Source: an uncultured Clostridia bacterium (GTDB taxonomy: Bacteria > Bacillota > Clostridia > TANB77 > CAG-508). From it: a DNA stretch of 64,000 nt. The notes under the pieces are model-generated. The model did no database searches and was not told where the DNA came from. It worked only from the letters and a program-made list of their open reading frames with translations. The translations under genes were made by a program, and so were the position numbers. The stretch lies in contig CANRNC010000007.1 in assembly GCA_947631915.1 (NCBI GenBank), positions 1-64,000 on the forward strand, written 5' to 3'. Below are positions 11,600-23,068 of this stretch, one piece after another (within the stretch, counting starts at the first letter, position 1; every line of letters begins with the position of its first letter).

Positions 11600-11713
11600 T
11601 TACCCTTGTCTTTGTTTGTGTTTTGGATTTTCACAAATTACTCTAATAACACCTTTTCTTTTTATAACTTTGCATTTTTCACACATTGGCTTTACTGATG
11701 GTCTTACTTTCAT
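11600..11713 (-). CDS. rpmJ: 50S ribosomal protein L36 (37 aa, absent from the supplied ORF track)
   Basis: Manual translation: [37 protein letters not shown] stop; between infA and rpsM. Confidence 0.97.
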   Translation of the reverse strand: MKVRPSVKPMCEKCKVIKRKGVIRVICENPKHKQRQG

Positions 11714-11751
11714 TGTTTCATCCCTCCTCGGATTTGATATTTATTGTTACA

Positions 11752-11988
11752 TTATTTTGCACGCCATGTAATTCTTCCTCTTGATAAATCATATGGTGAA
11801 AGTTCCACACGCACTTTATCTCCCGGTAATATTTTAATATAATTTTGTCTTAATTTTCCGGAAATATGTGCTAAAACTTGATGTCCATTTTCTAATTCAA
11901 CCTTGAAAGTTGTACTAGGTAAAGTCTCAACAACAGTTCCCTCAACTTCAATAATATCTTCTTTAGCCACTGATTTTTCCCCCCTCAA
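11752..11988 (-). CDS. infA: Translation initiation factor IF-1
   Basis: [67 protein letters not shown]. Confidence 0.97.
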   Translation of the reverse strand: MRGEKSVAKEDIIEVEGTVVETLPSTTFKVELENGHQVLAHISGKLRQNYIKILPGDKVRVELSPYDLSRGRITWRAK

Positions 11989-12037
11989 TTATGTAACATT
12001 TAAATATTATAATTAACTGTAATATTATATATCACTT

Positions 12038-12808
12038 TTAATACAATGTCAACACTTTTGGTTCTTTTTCTGTAATTAAAATTGTATTTTCATAATGAGC
12101 TGCTTTCGTTCCATCTTGTGAAACTATCGTCCAGCCATCTTCTAGTTCCCAAATATCTGGTTTCCCTGCTATTACCATAGGTTCGATGGCCAGTGTCATA
12201 CCAGCCTCAAGCTTTGCTCCCTTGCCTGGTTTACCGTAATTTGGAATTCCTGGATCTTCATGCATTTGCCTTCCAATTCCATGTCCTTGAAATTCTTTAA
12301 CAATACTAAATCCGTTTTTCTCAACATATTCTTGTATAGCAAACGAAATATCACCAATTCTATTTCCTGGTTTTGCAAATTTAATTCCTTCAAAAAAAGC
12401 TTGTCTAGTCACTTCAATTAATTTTTTATCTTCGGCGTTTGCTTTTCCAACTATATGTGTTCTTGCAGCATCACCATTGTATCCGTTCTTATATGTAACA
12501 AGATCTATGCTTATTATATCACCATCTTTTAGTATTACTTTTCTTGATGGAATTCCATGAATTACCTCATCATTTACTGAAGCACATATTGTTGCCGGAA
12601 AATCCATTACTCCTTTTATACCACTTGGATATCCCTTTTGTGCAGGAATCCCTCCATTTTCTCTTATAATTTTTTCGGCTAACCTATCTAGTTCTAATGT
12701 TGTTATTCCTGGTTTTATAGCTTCTTCAAGTTTTTTATGTACTAAAGCAGTAATTCTGCATGCTTCTTCCATTAATTCTATTTCTCTTTTTGATTTTATT
12801 TCTATCAT
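12038..12808 (-). CDS. map: Methionine aminopeptidase type I
   Basis: KSKREIELMEEACRIT...GHGIGRQMHEDPGIPNYGKPG. Confidence 0.95.
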   Translation of the reverse strand: MIEIKSKREIELMEEACRITALVHKKLEEAIKPGITTLELDRLAEKIIRENGGIPAQKGYPSGIKGVMDFPATICASVNDEVIHGIPSRKVILKDGDIISIDLVTYKNGYNGDAARTHIVGKANAEDKKLIEVTRQAFFEGIKFAKPGNRIGDISFAIQEYVEKNGFSIVKEFQGHGIGRQMHEDPGIPNYGKPGKGAKLEAGMTLAIEPMVIAGKPDIWELEDGWTIVSQDGTKAAHYENTILITEKEPKVLTLY

Positions 12809-12842
12809 TTAAGTTTTTCCTTTCAAGGTTAGACACACATGA

Positions 12843-12865
12843 AGGGCACATTGAAATGTGCCCCT
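12843..12865. repeat. Hairpin 'agggcacattgaaatgtgcccct'
   Basis: Perfect inverted repeat, same family as 60014..60036. Confidence 0.6.
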
Positions 12866-12869
12866 ACAT

Positions 12870-13529
12870 CTATTTCAACAATTCAACAACATCTTTTGCA
12901 ACTTTATCTGCTAATCTGTTTATCTTTTCGCTTATTTGTGTTGAATATAATAATCCTTTTTCTTCATAAAATTTCTCTATTGGTGCAGTTTCAGTATAAT
13001 ATGTGTCTAATCTACTATTAATAACTTCTTCTTTATCATCTTTCCTTTGAATTAATTCTCCACCACATTTATCACATATCCCTTCAACCTTTGGTGGATT
13101 TAATTTCATATTAAATACTGTCTTGCAATTTTGATTTGAACAAATTCTTCTATTTACAATTCGCTCAACAATCTCCTCTTTTGGTGTTACTAGATTTATT
13201 ACTTTTGTTATTGATTTTCCGTTATCCTTTAAAAACTTTTCTAATTCTTCAGCTTGATGCGTTGTTCTTGGAAATCCATCTAGTATAACACCTTTTTCTA
13301 AATCTGGTTCTAATAATCTTGCTTCAATAACTTTTATAGTAAGTTCATCTGGAACTAATGCTCCACTAGCAAGATATTTTTCGACTTCTTTACCTAATTC
13401 TGTCTTGTCTGATATGGCTTTTCTAAATATATCTCCACTTGATACACTAACAATTCCTAGTTCTTTTGATAAAATTCCCGCAACTGTTCCTTTTCCTGTA
13501 CCAGGTGCTCCTAACATTATTAGTATCAT
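12870..13529 (-). CDS. adk: Adenylate kinase (zinc-lid type)
   Basis: MILIMLGAPGTGKGTVAG; lid CSNQNCKTVF..CDKCGGELIQRKDDKEE. Confidence 0.96.
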   Translation of the reverse strand: MILIMLGAPGTGKGTVAGILSKELGIVSVSSGDIFRKAISDKTELGKEVEKYLASGALVPDELTIKVIEARLLEPDLEKGVILDGFPRTTHQAEELEKFLKDNGKSITKVINLVTPKEEIVERIVNRRICSNQNCKTVFNMKLNPPKVEGICDKCGGELIQRKDDKEEVINSRLDTYYTETAPIEKFYEEKGLLYSTQISEKINRLADKVAKDVVELLK

Positions 13530-13545
13530 AAAAATTTTCCTTTCT

Positions 13546-14868
13546 TTAGTCTAAAAATCCTTTATAATGTCTCATTACAAGTTGTGATTCTAACTGTTGG
13601 ACAACTTCTAATGCAACTCCAACTACGATAAGTATAGATGTTCCTCCAAAAGAAATATCTAGGCTAGTAAATCTTAATAGCATAGGTAAAATTGCTATGA
13701 TTGATAAGAAAAATCCACCAAACCAAACTATTTTTGATATTATAGATGATAAATAATCTGATGTTGGTTTACCAGCTCTTATACCTGGTATAAATCCTCC
13801 ATTTTTCTTAATATTACTTGCCACTTCTGCAGGATTAAATGTCGCATATGTATAAAAGAAAGTAAATCCTACTATTAGTAGTAAATACACTATTGCATTT
13901 GCTATAGAATATCCTATTGGCACACTTGATGATGATGTAGCCAATGAAAATTTATAAATAACAGACCAAAATCCTGTTTCACTTGCAATATTTTGATTAA
14001 ACATAGATATAATCATTGCAGGAAATGTCATAAATGATGAAGCAAATATTATAGGCATAACGCCTGCCATTACAAGTTTTAATGGAATATGAGTGTTTTG
14101 TCCACCATACATTTTTCTACCAACAACTTTTTTGGCATATTGAACAGGAACTCTTCTTTCAGCTTCTTGTACGAATACAACTCCAGCAACTAAAATAATT
14201 GCTCCTATTATAACGCCTAGAGCTGTAATTAATCCTGTAGTAGAAAATCCTGTTGATGTAAAAATTAGATTGAATAAAGTAACAGCTACACTTGGAAGTC
14301 CTGAAATAATACCTACAAATATTATTACTGAAATTCCATTTCCAATTCCTTTGCTTGTTATTTCATCCCCTAACCACATAAGTAAGCATGTACCTGTTAT
14401 TAATGATAATACAACTGTAGCTCCTGTAAGGAATGTATTATCCACAAATATTCCATAATTTCTATAAGATAAATATATTCCTAATCCTTCAACTAAAGCA
14501 AGTACTACAGTTAAATATTTTGTATACTTATTTAGTTTTTGTCTACCTAGTTCTCCACCTTCTTTAGTCATTCTTTCCCAAGATGGAATAACCATCGCTA
14601 ATAATTGTATTACGATTGATGCAGTAATATATGGGCTTATACTCATAGCAAACATTGTAAATCTTGATAAAGCCCCTCCTGAAATAATATTAATTAAGCT
14701 ACCAAATCCAGATGCTGATGAACTCATTGCATCTGCTAGAGCCACGCTATCTACTCCAGGAACTGTTAAATAACACCCCAATCTAAAGATTACTATAAGT
14801 AATAGCGTATATAATAATCTTTTTCTAACTTCTGGGGTTTTTATTGCATTTTTTATCGTTTGTAACAA
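13546..14868 (-). CDS. secY: Protein translocase subunit SecY
   Basis: 10-TM protein; VPVQYAKKVVGRKMYGGQNTHIPLKLVMAGVMPIIFASS. Confidence 0.97.
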   Translation of the reverse strand: MLQTIKNAIKTPEVRKRLLYTLLLIVIFRLGCYLTVPGVDSVALADAMSSSASGFGSLINIISGGALSRFTMFAMSISPYITASIVIQLLAMVIPSWERMTKEGGELGRQKLNKYTKYLTVVLALVEGLGIYLSYRNYGIFVDNTFLTGATVVLSLITGTCLLMWLGDEITSKGIGNGISVIIFVGIISGLPSVAVTLFNLIFTSTGFSTTGLITALGVIIGAIILVAGVVFVQEAERRVPVQYAKKVVGRKMYGGQNTHIPLKLVMAGVMPIIFASSFMTFPAMIISMFNQNIASETGFWSVIYKFSLATSSSSVPIGYSIANAIVYLLLIVGFTFFYTYATFNPAEVASNIKKNGGFIPGIRAGKPTSDYLSSIISKIVWFGGFFLSIIAILPMLLRFTSLDISFGGTSILIVVGVALEVVQQLESQLVMRHYKGFLD

Positions 14869-15300
14869 TTAAATCACCTCTATCTTTCCACCTGCAGCTA
14901 CAATTTTTTCTCCAGCAGATTTCGTGAATCTATTAGCCTTGACAGTTAGCTTTTTATCTATTGAACCTGTTCCAAGTACAACTATTCCATCTCTAACCTT
15001 TTTAATTATTCCATCTGCTAGAAGTGTTGCTGCATCTACTTCTTCTACTGTTGATTTATTTAACATTGTTAAAGTTACTTCTGTATATTCTTTAGCATGA
15101 ATATTTTTAAAACCTCTTTTTGGTAATCTTCTATATAATGGAGTTTGACCACCTTCAAAACCACGTCTAACTCCTCCTCCTGATCTTGCCTTTTGTCCTT
15201 TATGTCCTTTTCCTGAAGTCTTACCAAGCCCAGAACCTATACCACGTCCAATTCTTCTTCTAACTTTAACTGTTGCTGATTTTAACTCGCTTAATTGCAT
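14869..15300 (-). CDS. rplO: 50S ribosomal protein L15
   Basis: [50 protein letters not shown]. Confidence 0.97.
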   Translation of the reverse strand: MQLSELKSATVKVRRRIGRGIGSGLGKTSGKGHKGQKARSGGGVRRGFEGGQTPLYRRLPKRGFKNIHAKEYTEVTLTMLNKSTVEEVDAATLLADGIIKKVRDGIVVLGTGSIDKKLTVKANRFTKSAGEKIVAAGGKIEVI

Positions 15301-15373
15301 TTCTATCTTCCCTCCTTCTAATTTTATAGTAATGTAAAAAAATATTCAAGTATAAAGTTATAAAAATTAAATT

Positions 15374-15868
15374 TTATAATATTTCTTCTACCTTTTTTCC
15401 TCTTTTAGCTGCAACTTCTTCTACTGTGCTCATATTTAAAAGAGCTTGAATTGTAGCTGACACAACATTTCTAGGATTAGTTGTTCCTATGATCTTTGTT
15501 CTTATATCTTTGTATCCTGCAAGTTCTAGAACTGGTCTAACACTACCACCTGCTATAAGTCCTGTACCAACAGCTGCTGGTTTTAAAACTACTTTAGCAC
15601 TTCCAAATCTTCCAACAAATTCATGAGGAACTGTTGTTCCAACAACTGGAACTGTAACTAGGTTCTTTTTAGCATCCTGAATAGCTTTCTTTATTGCATC
15701 TGGAACTTCTGATGATTTACCATTTCCAACTCCAATATGTCCGTTTTCATCTCCAACAACAACAACAGCACTAAATCTAAATGTTCTACCACCTTTAACA
15801 ACTTTAGCAACTCTGCTGATAGATACAACCTTCTCTTTTAATTCAACTGGATTTTGATTTTCTTCCAT
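15374..15868 (-). CDS. rpsE: 30S ribosomal protein S5
   Basis: [52 protein letters not shown]. Confidence 0.97.
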   Translation of the reverse strand: MEENQNPVELKEKVVSISRVAKVVKGGRTFRFSAVVVVGDENGHIGVGNGKSSEVPDAIKKAIQDAKKNLVTVPVVGTTVPHEFVGRFGSAKVVLKPAAVGTGLIAGGSVRPVLELAGYKDIRTKIIGTTNPRNVVSATIQALLNMSTVEEVAAKRGKKVEEIL

Positions 15869-15945
15869 TTTTGGTTTTTTCCTCCTTCTTTTAATTATCT
15901 TTTATAGAGAATCTCTCTTTATTTCTCTATATAAATTTAAATTTT

Positions 15946-16305
15946 TTAGAATTGCAATCCTCCATTACGTGCTGATTCTGCTAATTCTTTTACTACTCCA
16001 TGATAGATGTATCCGCCTCTATCATACACAACATTTTTTATGTTTTTTTCTAGTGCTCTTTTTGCAATTAGTGCTCCAAGTTGTTTTGCTGCTTCAATAT
16101 TGCTATGTTTTTCTTTAATTTCTTTATCTAATGTAGATGCGGAAACTAGTGTAATTCCTTTAGTATCATCAACTATTTGAACATAAATATTTGTGTTGCT
16201 TCTATATATGCAAAGTCTTGGACATTCAGATGTTCCACTTATTTTAGTACGAACTCGTATATGTCTTCTTGTTCTTTCCATTTTTCTATCAGTTTTAGAA
16301 ACCAT
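15946..16305 (-). CDS. rplR: 50S ribosomal protein L18
   Basis: [37 protein letters not shown]. Confidence 0.97.
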   Translation of the reverse strand: MVSKTDRKMERTRRHIRVRTKISGTSECPRLCIYRSNTNIYVQIVDDTKGITLVSASTLDKEIKEKHSNIEAAKQLGALIAKRALEKNIKNVVYDRGGYIYHGVVKELAESARNGGLQF

Positions 16306-16368
16306 TTTTCTATCTCCTTTCTCTGAATTTTCTTTATTATAATCAACCTTTTAATTAATATTCTTAAA

Positions 16369-16908
16369 CTATTTTTTACCAGCTTTTCCTTCTTTTCTAC
16401 GTATAACTTCATCAGCATACTTAATACCTTTACCTTTATATACTTCTGGTAATCTCTTTGTTCTGATAACAGCAGCTGTTTGACCAACAAGCTCTTTGTC
16501 AATACCTCTTACTATTATTTGGTTTTGATTTGGAACATCAAAAGTTATACCAGCTGGTGCTTCAAATATTACTGGATGAGAATATCCTAATGTTAGATTA
16601 AGATTGTTTCCCTGTTTTGCTACCCTATAACCAACACCATTGATCTCTAACTCTTTCTTAAATTCTTCTTTAACTCCTATTATCATATTATTAATTAAAG
16701 TTCTAGTTAAACCATGTAAACTTCTAGCTAAAGCTTCATCATTTGGTCTTGTAACAGTTACTGTATTTCCTTCAATTGTCACCTTGATCATAGGATTAAT
16801 TTCTTTTTCAAGTGATCCTTTAGGACCTTTTACAAAAACTTTATTTCCATCAATTTTAACTTCCACTCCATCTGGAATTGTAATAGGTTGTTTTCCTATC
16901 CTTGACAT
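16369..16908 (-). CDS. rplF: 50S ribosomal protein L6
   Basis: [33 protein letters not shown]. Confidence 0.97.
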   Translation of the reverse strand: MSRIGKQPITIPDGVEVKIDGNKVFVKGPKGSLEKEINPMIKVTIEGNTVTVTRPNDEALARSLHGLTRTLINNMIIGVKEEFKKELEINGVGYRVAKQGNNLNLTLGYSHPVIFEAPAGITFDVPNQNQIIVRGIDKELVGQTAAVIRTKRLPEVYKGKGIKYADEVIRRKEGKAGKK

Positions 16909-16963
16909 TATTTTTCACCTCTCTATATTTCTAAATTTATTTAATACTAATTTCAGCCTTTTC

Positions 16964-17362
16964 CTACCATACATATGCAATGACTTCTCCACCTAAACCA
17001 TTTTGTCTTGCAGCTTTGTCTGTCATTATTCCTTTAGATGTTGAAACAATTGCTATACCTAAACCATTTAATACTCTTGGTAAATCTTCTTTTGAAGAAT
17101 ATATTCTTAATCCTGGTTTACTTATTCTCTTGATACCTTCGATTACTTTTTTACCTTTTTCATCATATTTTAAAGTAACTCTAATAGTTGATTGATTTTC
17201 TCCTGCTATTTCTTCAAAGGATTTTATATATCCTTCTTCAAATAATATCTTAACAATAGCTAATTTCATTTTAGATGCTGGAATATCAACAGTTTTATGC
17301 TTTGCAGTATTAGCATTTCTAATTCTTGTTAACATGTCTGCTATTGGATCTGTAGTTACCAT
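16964..17362 (-). CDS. rpsH: 30S ribosomal protein S8
   Basis: [57 protein letters not shown]-type C-terminus. Confidence 0.97.
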   Translation of the reverse strand: MVTTDPIADMLTRIRNANTAKHKTVDIPASKMKLAIVKILFEEGYIKSFEEIAGENQSTIRVTLKYDEKGKKVIEGIKRISKPGLRIYSSKEDLPRVLNGLGIAIVSTSKGIMTDKAARQNGLGGEVIAYVW

Positions 17363-17442
17363 TTGGCTATACCTCCTTTTCGTTTTACCTTATTCCTATT
17401 TTTTTATTTCTCTTTTATATACTTATGAACAAATCTTTTTCC

Positions 17443-17550
17443 CTCATGAATAAAATTCACTTCGTGAATTTTTCACGTGTTGGTTATAAACTCTTTTTCT
17501 CTATCACGAGTAAAATTCACGAAGTGAATTTTTCACGTGTCGGTCGTAAA
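17443..17550. repeat. Tandem pair of about 48-bp palindromic units between rpsH and rpsN
   Basis: tcatgaataaaattcacttcgtgaatttttcacgtgttggttataaa / tcacgagtaaaattcacgaagtgaatttttcacgtgtcggtcgtaaa. Confidence 0.75.
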
Positions 17551-17596
17551 ACAATAAAATCAAATTAAAAACAAGTTTTTATTGTTTTACTCCTTA

Positions 17597-17782
17597 TTAC
17601 CAACTCGCTTTTGTTACTCCTGGGATTTGGCCCTTATGAGCTAACTCTCTGAAGCATACACGACATATACCATATTTTCTTATATATCCGTGTGGTCTAC
17701 CACATAATTTGCATCTATTATATTCTCTCGTTGCATATTTTTGTGTTCTTTGTTGCTTTGCAATCATTGACTTTTTTGCCAT
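17597..17782 (-). CDS. rpsN: 30S ribosomal protein S14 (zinc-binding type Z)
   Basis: [38 protein letters not shown]. Confidence 0.97.
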   Translation of the reverse strand: MAKKSMIAKQQRTQKYATREYNRCKLCGRPHGYIRKYGICRVCFRELAHKGQIPGVTKASW

Positions 17783-17881
17783 TCTAGCTTTTTCCTCCTT
17801 TTTTTATTTTTCTCATTACTAAATTGTATTAATTTAAAATAACTATTTATAGGTTAGTTGTTAGATTCTCATTCCTAACTT

Positions 17882-18421
17882 CTAATTTCTAAACGGCATT
17901 CCTAATAAAGATAATAATTCTCTTGCTTCTTCATCTTTACTAGCTGTTGTTACAAATATAATATCCATTCCTCTTAATTTATCAACTTTATCATATTCTA
18001 TTTCTGGAAATATTAATTGTTCTTTTATTCCTAATGAATAATTTCCTTTACCATCAAATGAAGTAGTAGAAACTCCTCTAAAATCTCTAACTCTAGGAAG
18101 AGCTGTGTTGAATAGTTTATAAGCAAATTCATACATTTTTTCTCCTCTTAAAGTAACTTTACAACCTACATTTGCTCCTTCTCTTAATTTAAATGCAGCT
18201 ATAGATTTTTTAGCTTTAGTAACTACTGGTTTTTGCCCTGTAATTATACTTAAATCTTTTATTGCGTTTTCTAAATCTTTTGGATTGTCCCTAGTATCTC
18301 CTAGACCTATATTTATAACTATTTTTTCAAGTTTTGGAACTTGCATAACTGATTTATATTCAAATTTTTTCATTAATGCTGGAACAGCATCTTTTACATA
18401 TTGGTCTTTTAATACACTCAT
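17882..18421 (-). CDS. rplE: 50S ribosomal protein L5
   Basis: [57 protein letters not shown]. Confidence 0.97.
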   Translation of the reverse strand: MSVLKDQYVKDAVPALMKKFEYKSVMQVPKLEKIVINIGLGDTRDNPKDLENAIKDLSIITGQKPVVTKAKKSIAAFKLREGANVGCKVTLRGEKMYEFAYKLFNTALPRVRDFRGVSTTSFDGKGNYSLGIKEQLIFPEIEYDKVDKLRGMDIIFVTTASKDEEARELLSLLGMPFRN

Positions 18422-18446
18422 TTCTATTTAATCCTCCTTTCATCGT

Positions 18447-18764
18447 CTATTTTATTTTTGTTCCACATTTCCTACAAACACGTACTTTTTCATTTTTTTC
18501 TATGCTATAACCTATTCTAGTTGCCTTTCCACATTTTGGGCAAACTACATTTGCTTTTGAACTATGTATAGCACATTCTACAGATATTATTCCGCCTTCT
18601 TCACCTTGTTTTCTAGGTTTTACATGTTTTTTTCTAATATTTACACCTTTAACAACAATTTTCTCTGTTTTAGGTATAATTTCTAAAACTTCTCCTGTTT
18701 TTCCTTTATCATTTCCAGATAAAATCTTAACAGTATCGCCTTTTTTTATATTCATTAATTTCAC
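18447..18764 (-). CDS. rplX: 50S ribosomal protein L24
   Basis: KOW motif IKKGDTVKILSGNDKGKTGEVLEI; zinc-ribbon C-terminus CPKCGK..CRKCGT. Confidence 0.96.
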   Translation of the reverse strand: MKLMNIKKGDTVKILSGNDKGKTGEVLEIIPKTEKIVVKGVNIRKKHVKPRKQGEEGGIISVECAIHSSKANVVCPKCGKATRIGYSIEKNEKVRVCRKCGTKIK

Positions 18765-18805
18765 CTCTTTTATTGGATATTTTATATTCTCTCTTTATCT
18801 TAATT

Positions 18806-19174
18806 TTAAAGAACTTCAGGTGCTAAAGATAAAATCTTCATATATCCACCATCTCTTAATTCTCTGGCTACTGGTCCAAATATACGCGTTCCAGTTGGTG
18901 TACCGTCTTCTTTTATTATAACAGCAGCATTCTCATCAAATTTAATATATGAACCATCTGCACGTCTTGTAGCATTTTTAGTTCTTACTACTACTGCTTT
19001 TACTACTTGACCCTTTTTTACAGTTCCACCTGGAGCAACGGTTTTTACAGAAGCAACTATAACATCACCAATGTGAGCATATCTTCTATATGATCCACCT
19101 AAACATCTGATACACATAATTTCTTTTGCACCAGTATTATCAGCTACTTTTAATACGGTTTGTTGTTGTACCAT
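18806..19174 (-). CDS. rplN: 50S ribosomal protein L14
   Basis: [28 protein letters not shown]. Confidence 0.97.
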   Translation of the reverse strand: MVQQQTVLKVADNTGAKEIMCIRCLGGSYRRYAHIGDVIVASVKTVAPGGTVKKGQVVKAVVVRTKNATRRADGSYIKFDENAAVIIKEDGTPTGTRIFGPVARELRDGGYMKILSLAPEVL

Positions 19175-19208
19175 CTAGTTTTTCCTCCTTCACAAATAAT
19201 TTTTAAGT

Positions 19209-19472
19209 TTATTTAACTATTGCCTTTTCCATTATTTCTACTACTCTCCATCTCTTATCTTTAGAAAGTGGTCTTGTTTCCATTACTTTAACTTTATCTC
19301 CTACATGACAAGCATTATCTTCGTCATGTGCTTTTAATTTATATGTTCTTTTCATAGTTTTGTTATATATACTATGACGAACACTAGTCTCAACTGATAC
19401 AACTACTGTTTTATCCATTTTATCAGATGTAACTGTACCAATCATAACTTTACGAAGATTTCTTTCTTCCAT
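19209..19472 (-). CDS. rpsQ: 30S ribosomal protein S17
   Basis: [23 protein letters not shown]. Confidence 0.97.
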   Translation of the reverse strand: MEERNLRKVMIGTVTSDKMDKTVVVSVETSVRHSIYNKTMKRTYKLKAHDEDNACHVGDKVKVMETRPLSKDKRWRVVEIMEKAIVK

Positions 19473-19554
19473 AATCTTCTCCTTTCTTAGCTATATCACT
19501 AATATTTTTGCTATTATTTTTAAGGTATTCAAAACTTTTTATAACATTTTATAT

Positions 19555-19761
19555 TTAAGCATTTTTATTTTCAGCTAATTGTCTTTGTCTTAATACTGTA
19601 TTTATCCTAGCAATATCTTTTTTTACTTCTTTTATTTTTAAAGGATTATCTAATCCATTTGTTGCTAGGCTAAATTTTAGTTTAAATAGTTCAGTTTTTA
19701 ATTCACCTAATTCTTTTTCAAGTTCTGGTGAAGACATTTCGTTTATTTTATTTATCTTCAT
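19555..19761 (-). CDS. rpmC: 50S ribosomal protein L29
   Basis: [61 protein letters not shown]. Confidence 0.96.
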   Translation of the reverse strand: MKINKINEMSSPELEKELGELKTELFKLKFSLATNGLDNPLKIKEVKKDIARINTVLRQRQLAENKNA

Positions 19762-20191
19762 CACTATCACCACCTACTTTATTTTCTCTTACAACAAATT
19801 TTGTTTTTATTGGTAGTTTATTTGCTGCTAGTCTCATTGCTTCTCTAGCATCTGCTTCTGATACACCTGCAATTTCGAACATTACTCTTCCTGGTTTAAC
19901 TGGTGCTACCCAATATTCTGGTGCTCCTTTTCCTTTACCCATACGAGTACCAAGAGGTTTTGATGTAATTGGTTTGTCTGGAAATATCTTTATCCAAACT
20001 TGACCACCTCTTTTAATATAACGTGTCATTGCAATACGAGCTGCTTCTATTTGATTAGATTTTATTCTTCCTATTTCTAAAGCCTGAAGTCCATATTCTC
20101 CATCAGATACTTTGTTTCCCCTAGAAGCCTTACCTCTTATTCTACCTTTTTGTACTTTTCTAAACTTTGTTCTTGTTGGCATTAATGGCAT
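19748..20191 (-). CDS. rplP: 50S ribosomal protein L16
   Basis: [39 protein letters not shown]. Confidence 0.97.
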   Translation of the reverse strand: MPLMPTRTKFRKVQKGRIRGKASRGNKVSDGEYGLQALEIGRIKSNQIEAARIAMTRYIKRGGQVWIKIFPDKPITSKPLGTRMGKGKGAPEYWVAPVKPGRVMFEIAGVSEADAREAMRLAANKLPIKTKFVVRENKVGGDSDEDK

Positions 20192-20853
20192 TATTGTTCT
20201 CCCCCTTCTGTTTTAACTTTTTTTTCAGGAAGAACTTCACCCTTATAAATCCAAACTTTAACCCCAATTATACCATAAGTTGTATTTGCTTCAGCAAATC
20301 CATAGTCAATATCTGCTCTTAAAGTTTGTAATGGAATTGTTCCCTCTTTATAAAATTCTGTTCTGGCCATATCAGCTCCTGCTAATCTTCCAGAAACTGC
20401 TGTCTTAATTCCTAATGCTCCAGCCTTCATAGCTTTTTGCATTACTTGTTTCATTGCTTTTCTAAATGAAATTCTTCTTTCTAGTTGAGATGCAATATTT
20501 TCTGCGACTAATTGTGCATCTGTATCAATATCCTTTACCTCAACAATATTTAAATTTACATCTTTATTAATTATTTTTTGTAAATCAGCTTTTAAGCTCT
20601 CTACAAGCGTTCCGCCTTTACCAATTACTAATCCTGGTTTTGCAGTATATACGTTTACTTTAACCATTTTAGCATTTCTTTCAATCTCTATTCTAGAAAT
20701 ACCACTAATATATAACTTTTTCTTTACATATTCACGGATCTTCTTATCTTCTACTAAGTAGTCACTAAAGTTTTTAGAATCAGCATACCATTTTGAGTCC
20801 CAATCTTTAATTACACCTACTCTTAATCCATGTGGATGCATTTTTTGTCCCAT
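20191..20853 (-). CDS. rpsC: 30S ribosomal protein S3
   Basis: [29 protein letters not shown]. Confidence 0.97.
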   Translation of the reverse strand: MGQKMHPHGLRVGVIKDWDSKWYADSKNFSDYLVEDKKIREYVKKKLYISGISRIEIERNAKMVKVNVYTAKPGLVIGKGGTLVESLKADLQKIINKDVNLNIVEVKDIDTDAQLVAENIASQLERRISFRKAMKQVMQKAMKAGALGIKTAVSGRLAGADMARTEFYKEGTIPLQTLRADIDYGFAEANTTYGIIGVKVWIYKGEVLPEKKVKTEGGEQ

Positions 20854-20965
20854 TTTTAAGACTCCTCCTTCTCTTTAAATTCTCTCTATTCAGAAGTTGC
20901 TTTTGGCAACTTTAACATATTTCGAAGTAATTATATTTTTCTCATATATATAATTATTTCAAACT

Positions 20966-21319
20966 CTATTCTCTCTCTCTTAAAACTATAGTTATATGGC
21001 TTGTTCTTTTTCTTATTCTTACAGCTGAACCTTTTGCTGCTGCTCTTATTCTTTTCATTGTTGGGCCTTGATTTGCATAGATTTCAGCAATATATAAGTT
21101 TTGACCATTCATATTATGATTATTTTCTGCATTTGCAATAGCTGATTTTAATAATTTTTCAACTATTGGAGATGCTGCCTTTGGTGTATATTTAACGATA
21201 GCTAAAGCCTCATTTACATCTTTTCCTCTAATTAGATCTGCTACAATTTTTACTTTTCTAGAAGAAATCCTAGCATCTCCTAAAGTTGCTCTAGCTTCTA
21301 ATACTGTATTTTCTTCCAT
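20966..21319 (-). CDS. rplV: 50S ribosomal protein L22
   Basis: [59 protein letters not shown]. Confidence 0.97.
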   Translation of the reverse strand: MEENTVLEARATLGDARISSRKVKIVADLIRGKDVNEALAIVKYTPKAASPIVEKLLKSAIANAENNHNMNGQNLYIAEIYANQGPTMKRIRAAAKGSAVRIRKRTSHITIVLRERE

Positions 21320-21337
21320 CTTACTTATTACCTCCTT

Positions 21338-21619
21338 CTATTTCTTTACAGTTGTTGCCTTTTCTCCGGCATGGCCTTTAAATGTTCTTGTTGGAGCAAA
21401 TTCTCCTAATTTATGTCCTACCATTTCTTCTGAAATGTAAACTGGCACATGTTTTCTACCATCATGAACTGCTATTGTATGACCAATCATTTGTGGATAA
21501 ATAGTAGATGCTCTTGACCAGGTTTTTAGAACTTCCTTATTTCCTGATTCATTCATAGCTTCAATTCTTTTTAAAAGTTTTGCTTCTACGAATGGAGTTT
21601 TTTTACTTGATCTTGACAT
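21338..21619 (-). CDS. rpsS: 30S ribosomal protein S19
   Basis: [54 protein letters not shown]. Confidence 0.97.
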   Translation of the reverse strand: MSRSSKKTPFVEAKLLKRIEAMNESGNKEVLKTWSRASTIYPQMIGHTIAVHDGRKHVPVYISEEMVGHKLGEFAPTRTFKGHAGEKATTVKK

Positions 21620-22455
21620 TATTTTCCACCTCTTCTCTTAACAATTAGTCTATCCGTTCTGTTATGTTTCTTTCTTGTCTTATATCCGTTTGCTGGTTTT
21701 CCCCAAGGAGTCATTGGTCCTGAACGTCCTACTGGTGCTCTACCTTCACCACCACCATGAGGGTGATCTACTGGGTTCATAACTGATCCACGAACTGTTG
21801 GTCTAATTCCCATATGTCTTGTTTTTCCAGCTTTTCCTAATTTTACATTTTCATGATCTGAATTACCTATTGTACCAATAGTTGCTCTACAATTAACTAA
21901 AATTAATCTCATTTCTCCTGAAGGTAATCTTACATGTGCATATTTACCTTCTTTAGCCATTAATTGAGCTGATTGACCAGCACTTCTTACTAATTTTCCT
22001 CCTTGACCAGGATTTAATTCTATATTATGAATTAATGTACCAACTGGTATATTTTCAATTTGCATACAGTTTCCTGGTTTAATATCTGCTTTAATTCCAG
22101 CTACTACTTTAGCTCCATCAGTTAATCCCTGTGGTGCTAAAATATATGATCTTTCTCCATTTTCATATTCTAATAATGCTATGTTTGCACTTCTGTTTGG
22201 ATCATATTCTATACCTTTAACTGTTGCAATCATATCATCATTTTTATTACGTTTAAAATCTATTATTCTATATTTTTGTCTGTTTCCTCCACCTTGGTGT
22301 CTAACTGTTATTCTACCATAAGAATTTCTTCCTGCTTTTTCTTTCTTTTTAGCAAGTAAAGATTTTTCAGGGGTTTTCTTTGTAATCTCTGCATAATCAG
22401 AAATTACCATATTTCTTCTTGATGGAGTATAAGCTCTAAAGTGTTTCATTCCCAT
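21619..22455 (-). CDS. rplB: 50S ribosomal protein L2
   Basis: [65 protein letters not shown]. Confidence 0.97.
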   Translation of the reverse strand: MGMKHFRAYTPSRRNMVISDYAEITKKTPEKSLLAKKKEKAGRNSYGRITVRHQGGGNRQKYRIIDFKRNKNDDMIATVKGIEYDPNRSANIALLEYENGERSYILAPQGLTDGAKVVAGIKADIKPGNCMQIENIPVGTLIHNIELNPGQGGKLVRSAGQSAQLMAKEGKYAHVRLPSGEMRLILVNCRATIGTIGNSDHENVKLGKAGKTRHMGIRPTVRGSVMNPVDHPHGGGEGRAPVGRSGPMTPWGKPANGYKTRKKHNRTDRLIVKRRGGK

Positions 22456-22619
22456 CTTATTTGCTTCCTTTCTTGGAACAATGAAAAAATATTCATTATT
22501 CTTATTTTTATTATAAATTTACGGATTTTTTCCTGCTCCGCATCGCAGCTATTCTTTATTATCCTGGTATTTTCCAGATAATTACTTGGTATTTACTTTA
22601 ATTCAAAAAAGAATTAGTA

Positions 22620-22700
22620 TATTGCTAGGCATTTCAAATCAAAAAAGCGGAGGCGTACGTGTGTACGTTGAGCATTTTTTTATTTGAAATAACAACGCAA
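22620..22700. repeat. Palindromic intergenic element between rplB and rplW
   Basis: Outer inverted repeat atttcaaatcaaaaaagc ... gcatttttttatttgaaat around inner gtacgtgtgtac. Confidence 0.65.
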
Positions 22701-22720
22701 GATGCTGATTATTGTTTGAA

Positions 22721-23068
22721 TTAAGCACCCATAAATTCAGATATTGAATCTTTATATTTTTTAGAAGACTTAACTTCTTTTCCACCTTTTGCAAGATATG
22801 TTTTTTGTTCAGGATTTGTATCTATTGTTACAATAGCTTTTTTCCATTCTGATGTTCTTCCTGTATGAACACCTACTCTTTTCTCTTTTCCTCTAACTGT
22901 TATTGTATTTACTTTTAATACTTTAACTTCAAAAAGCTTTTCTACTGCTTTTGCAATATCAACTTTTGTAGCCTTTTTATTAACTTCAAAGGTATACTTT
23001 CCATCTTGTAGTTCATCACTAGATTTTTCAGTCACTACTGGTCTTATTATTATTTCTTCTGCTAACAT
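22721..23068 (-). CDS. rplW: 50S ribosomal protein L23
   Basis: [45 protein letters not shown]. Confidence 0.97.
   Translation of the reverse strand: MLAEEIIIRPVVTEKSSDELQDGKYTFEVNKKATKVDIAKAVEKLFEVKVLKVNTITVRGKEKRVGVHTGRTSEWKKAIVTIDTNPEQKTYLAKGGKEVKSSKKYKDSISEFMGA

Noticed and set aside
12196-12393. 65-aa minus-strand ORF inside map
   Set aside because: Out-of-frame overlap within a clear methionine aminopeptidase gene.
16239-16502. 87-aa minus-strand ORF overlapping rplF/rplR
   Set aside because: Alternate-frame reading of ribosomal protein genes; no family resemblance.
17443-17550. CRISPR array
   Set aside because: Only two palindromic units with no regular spacers and no cas genes.
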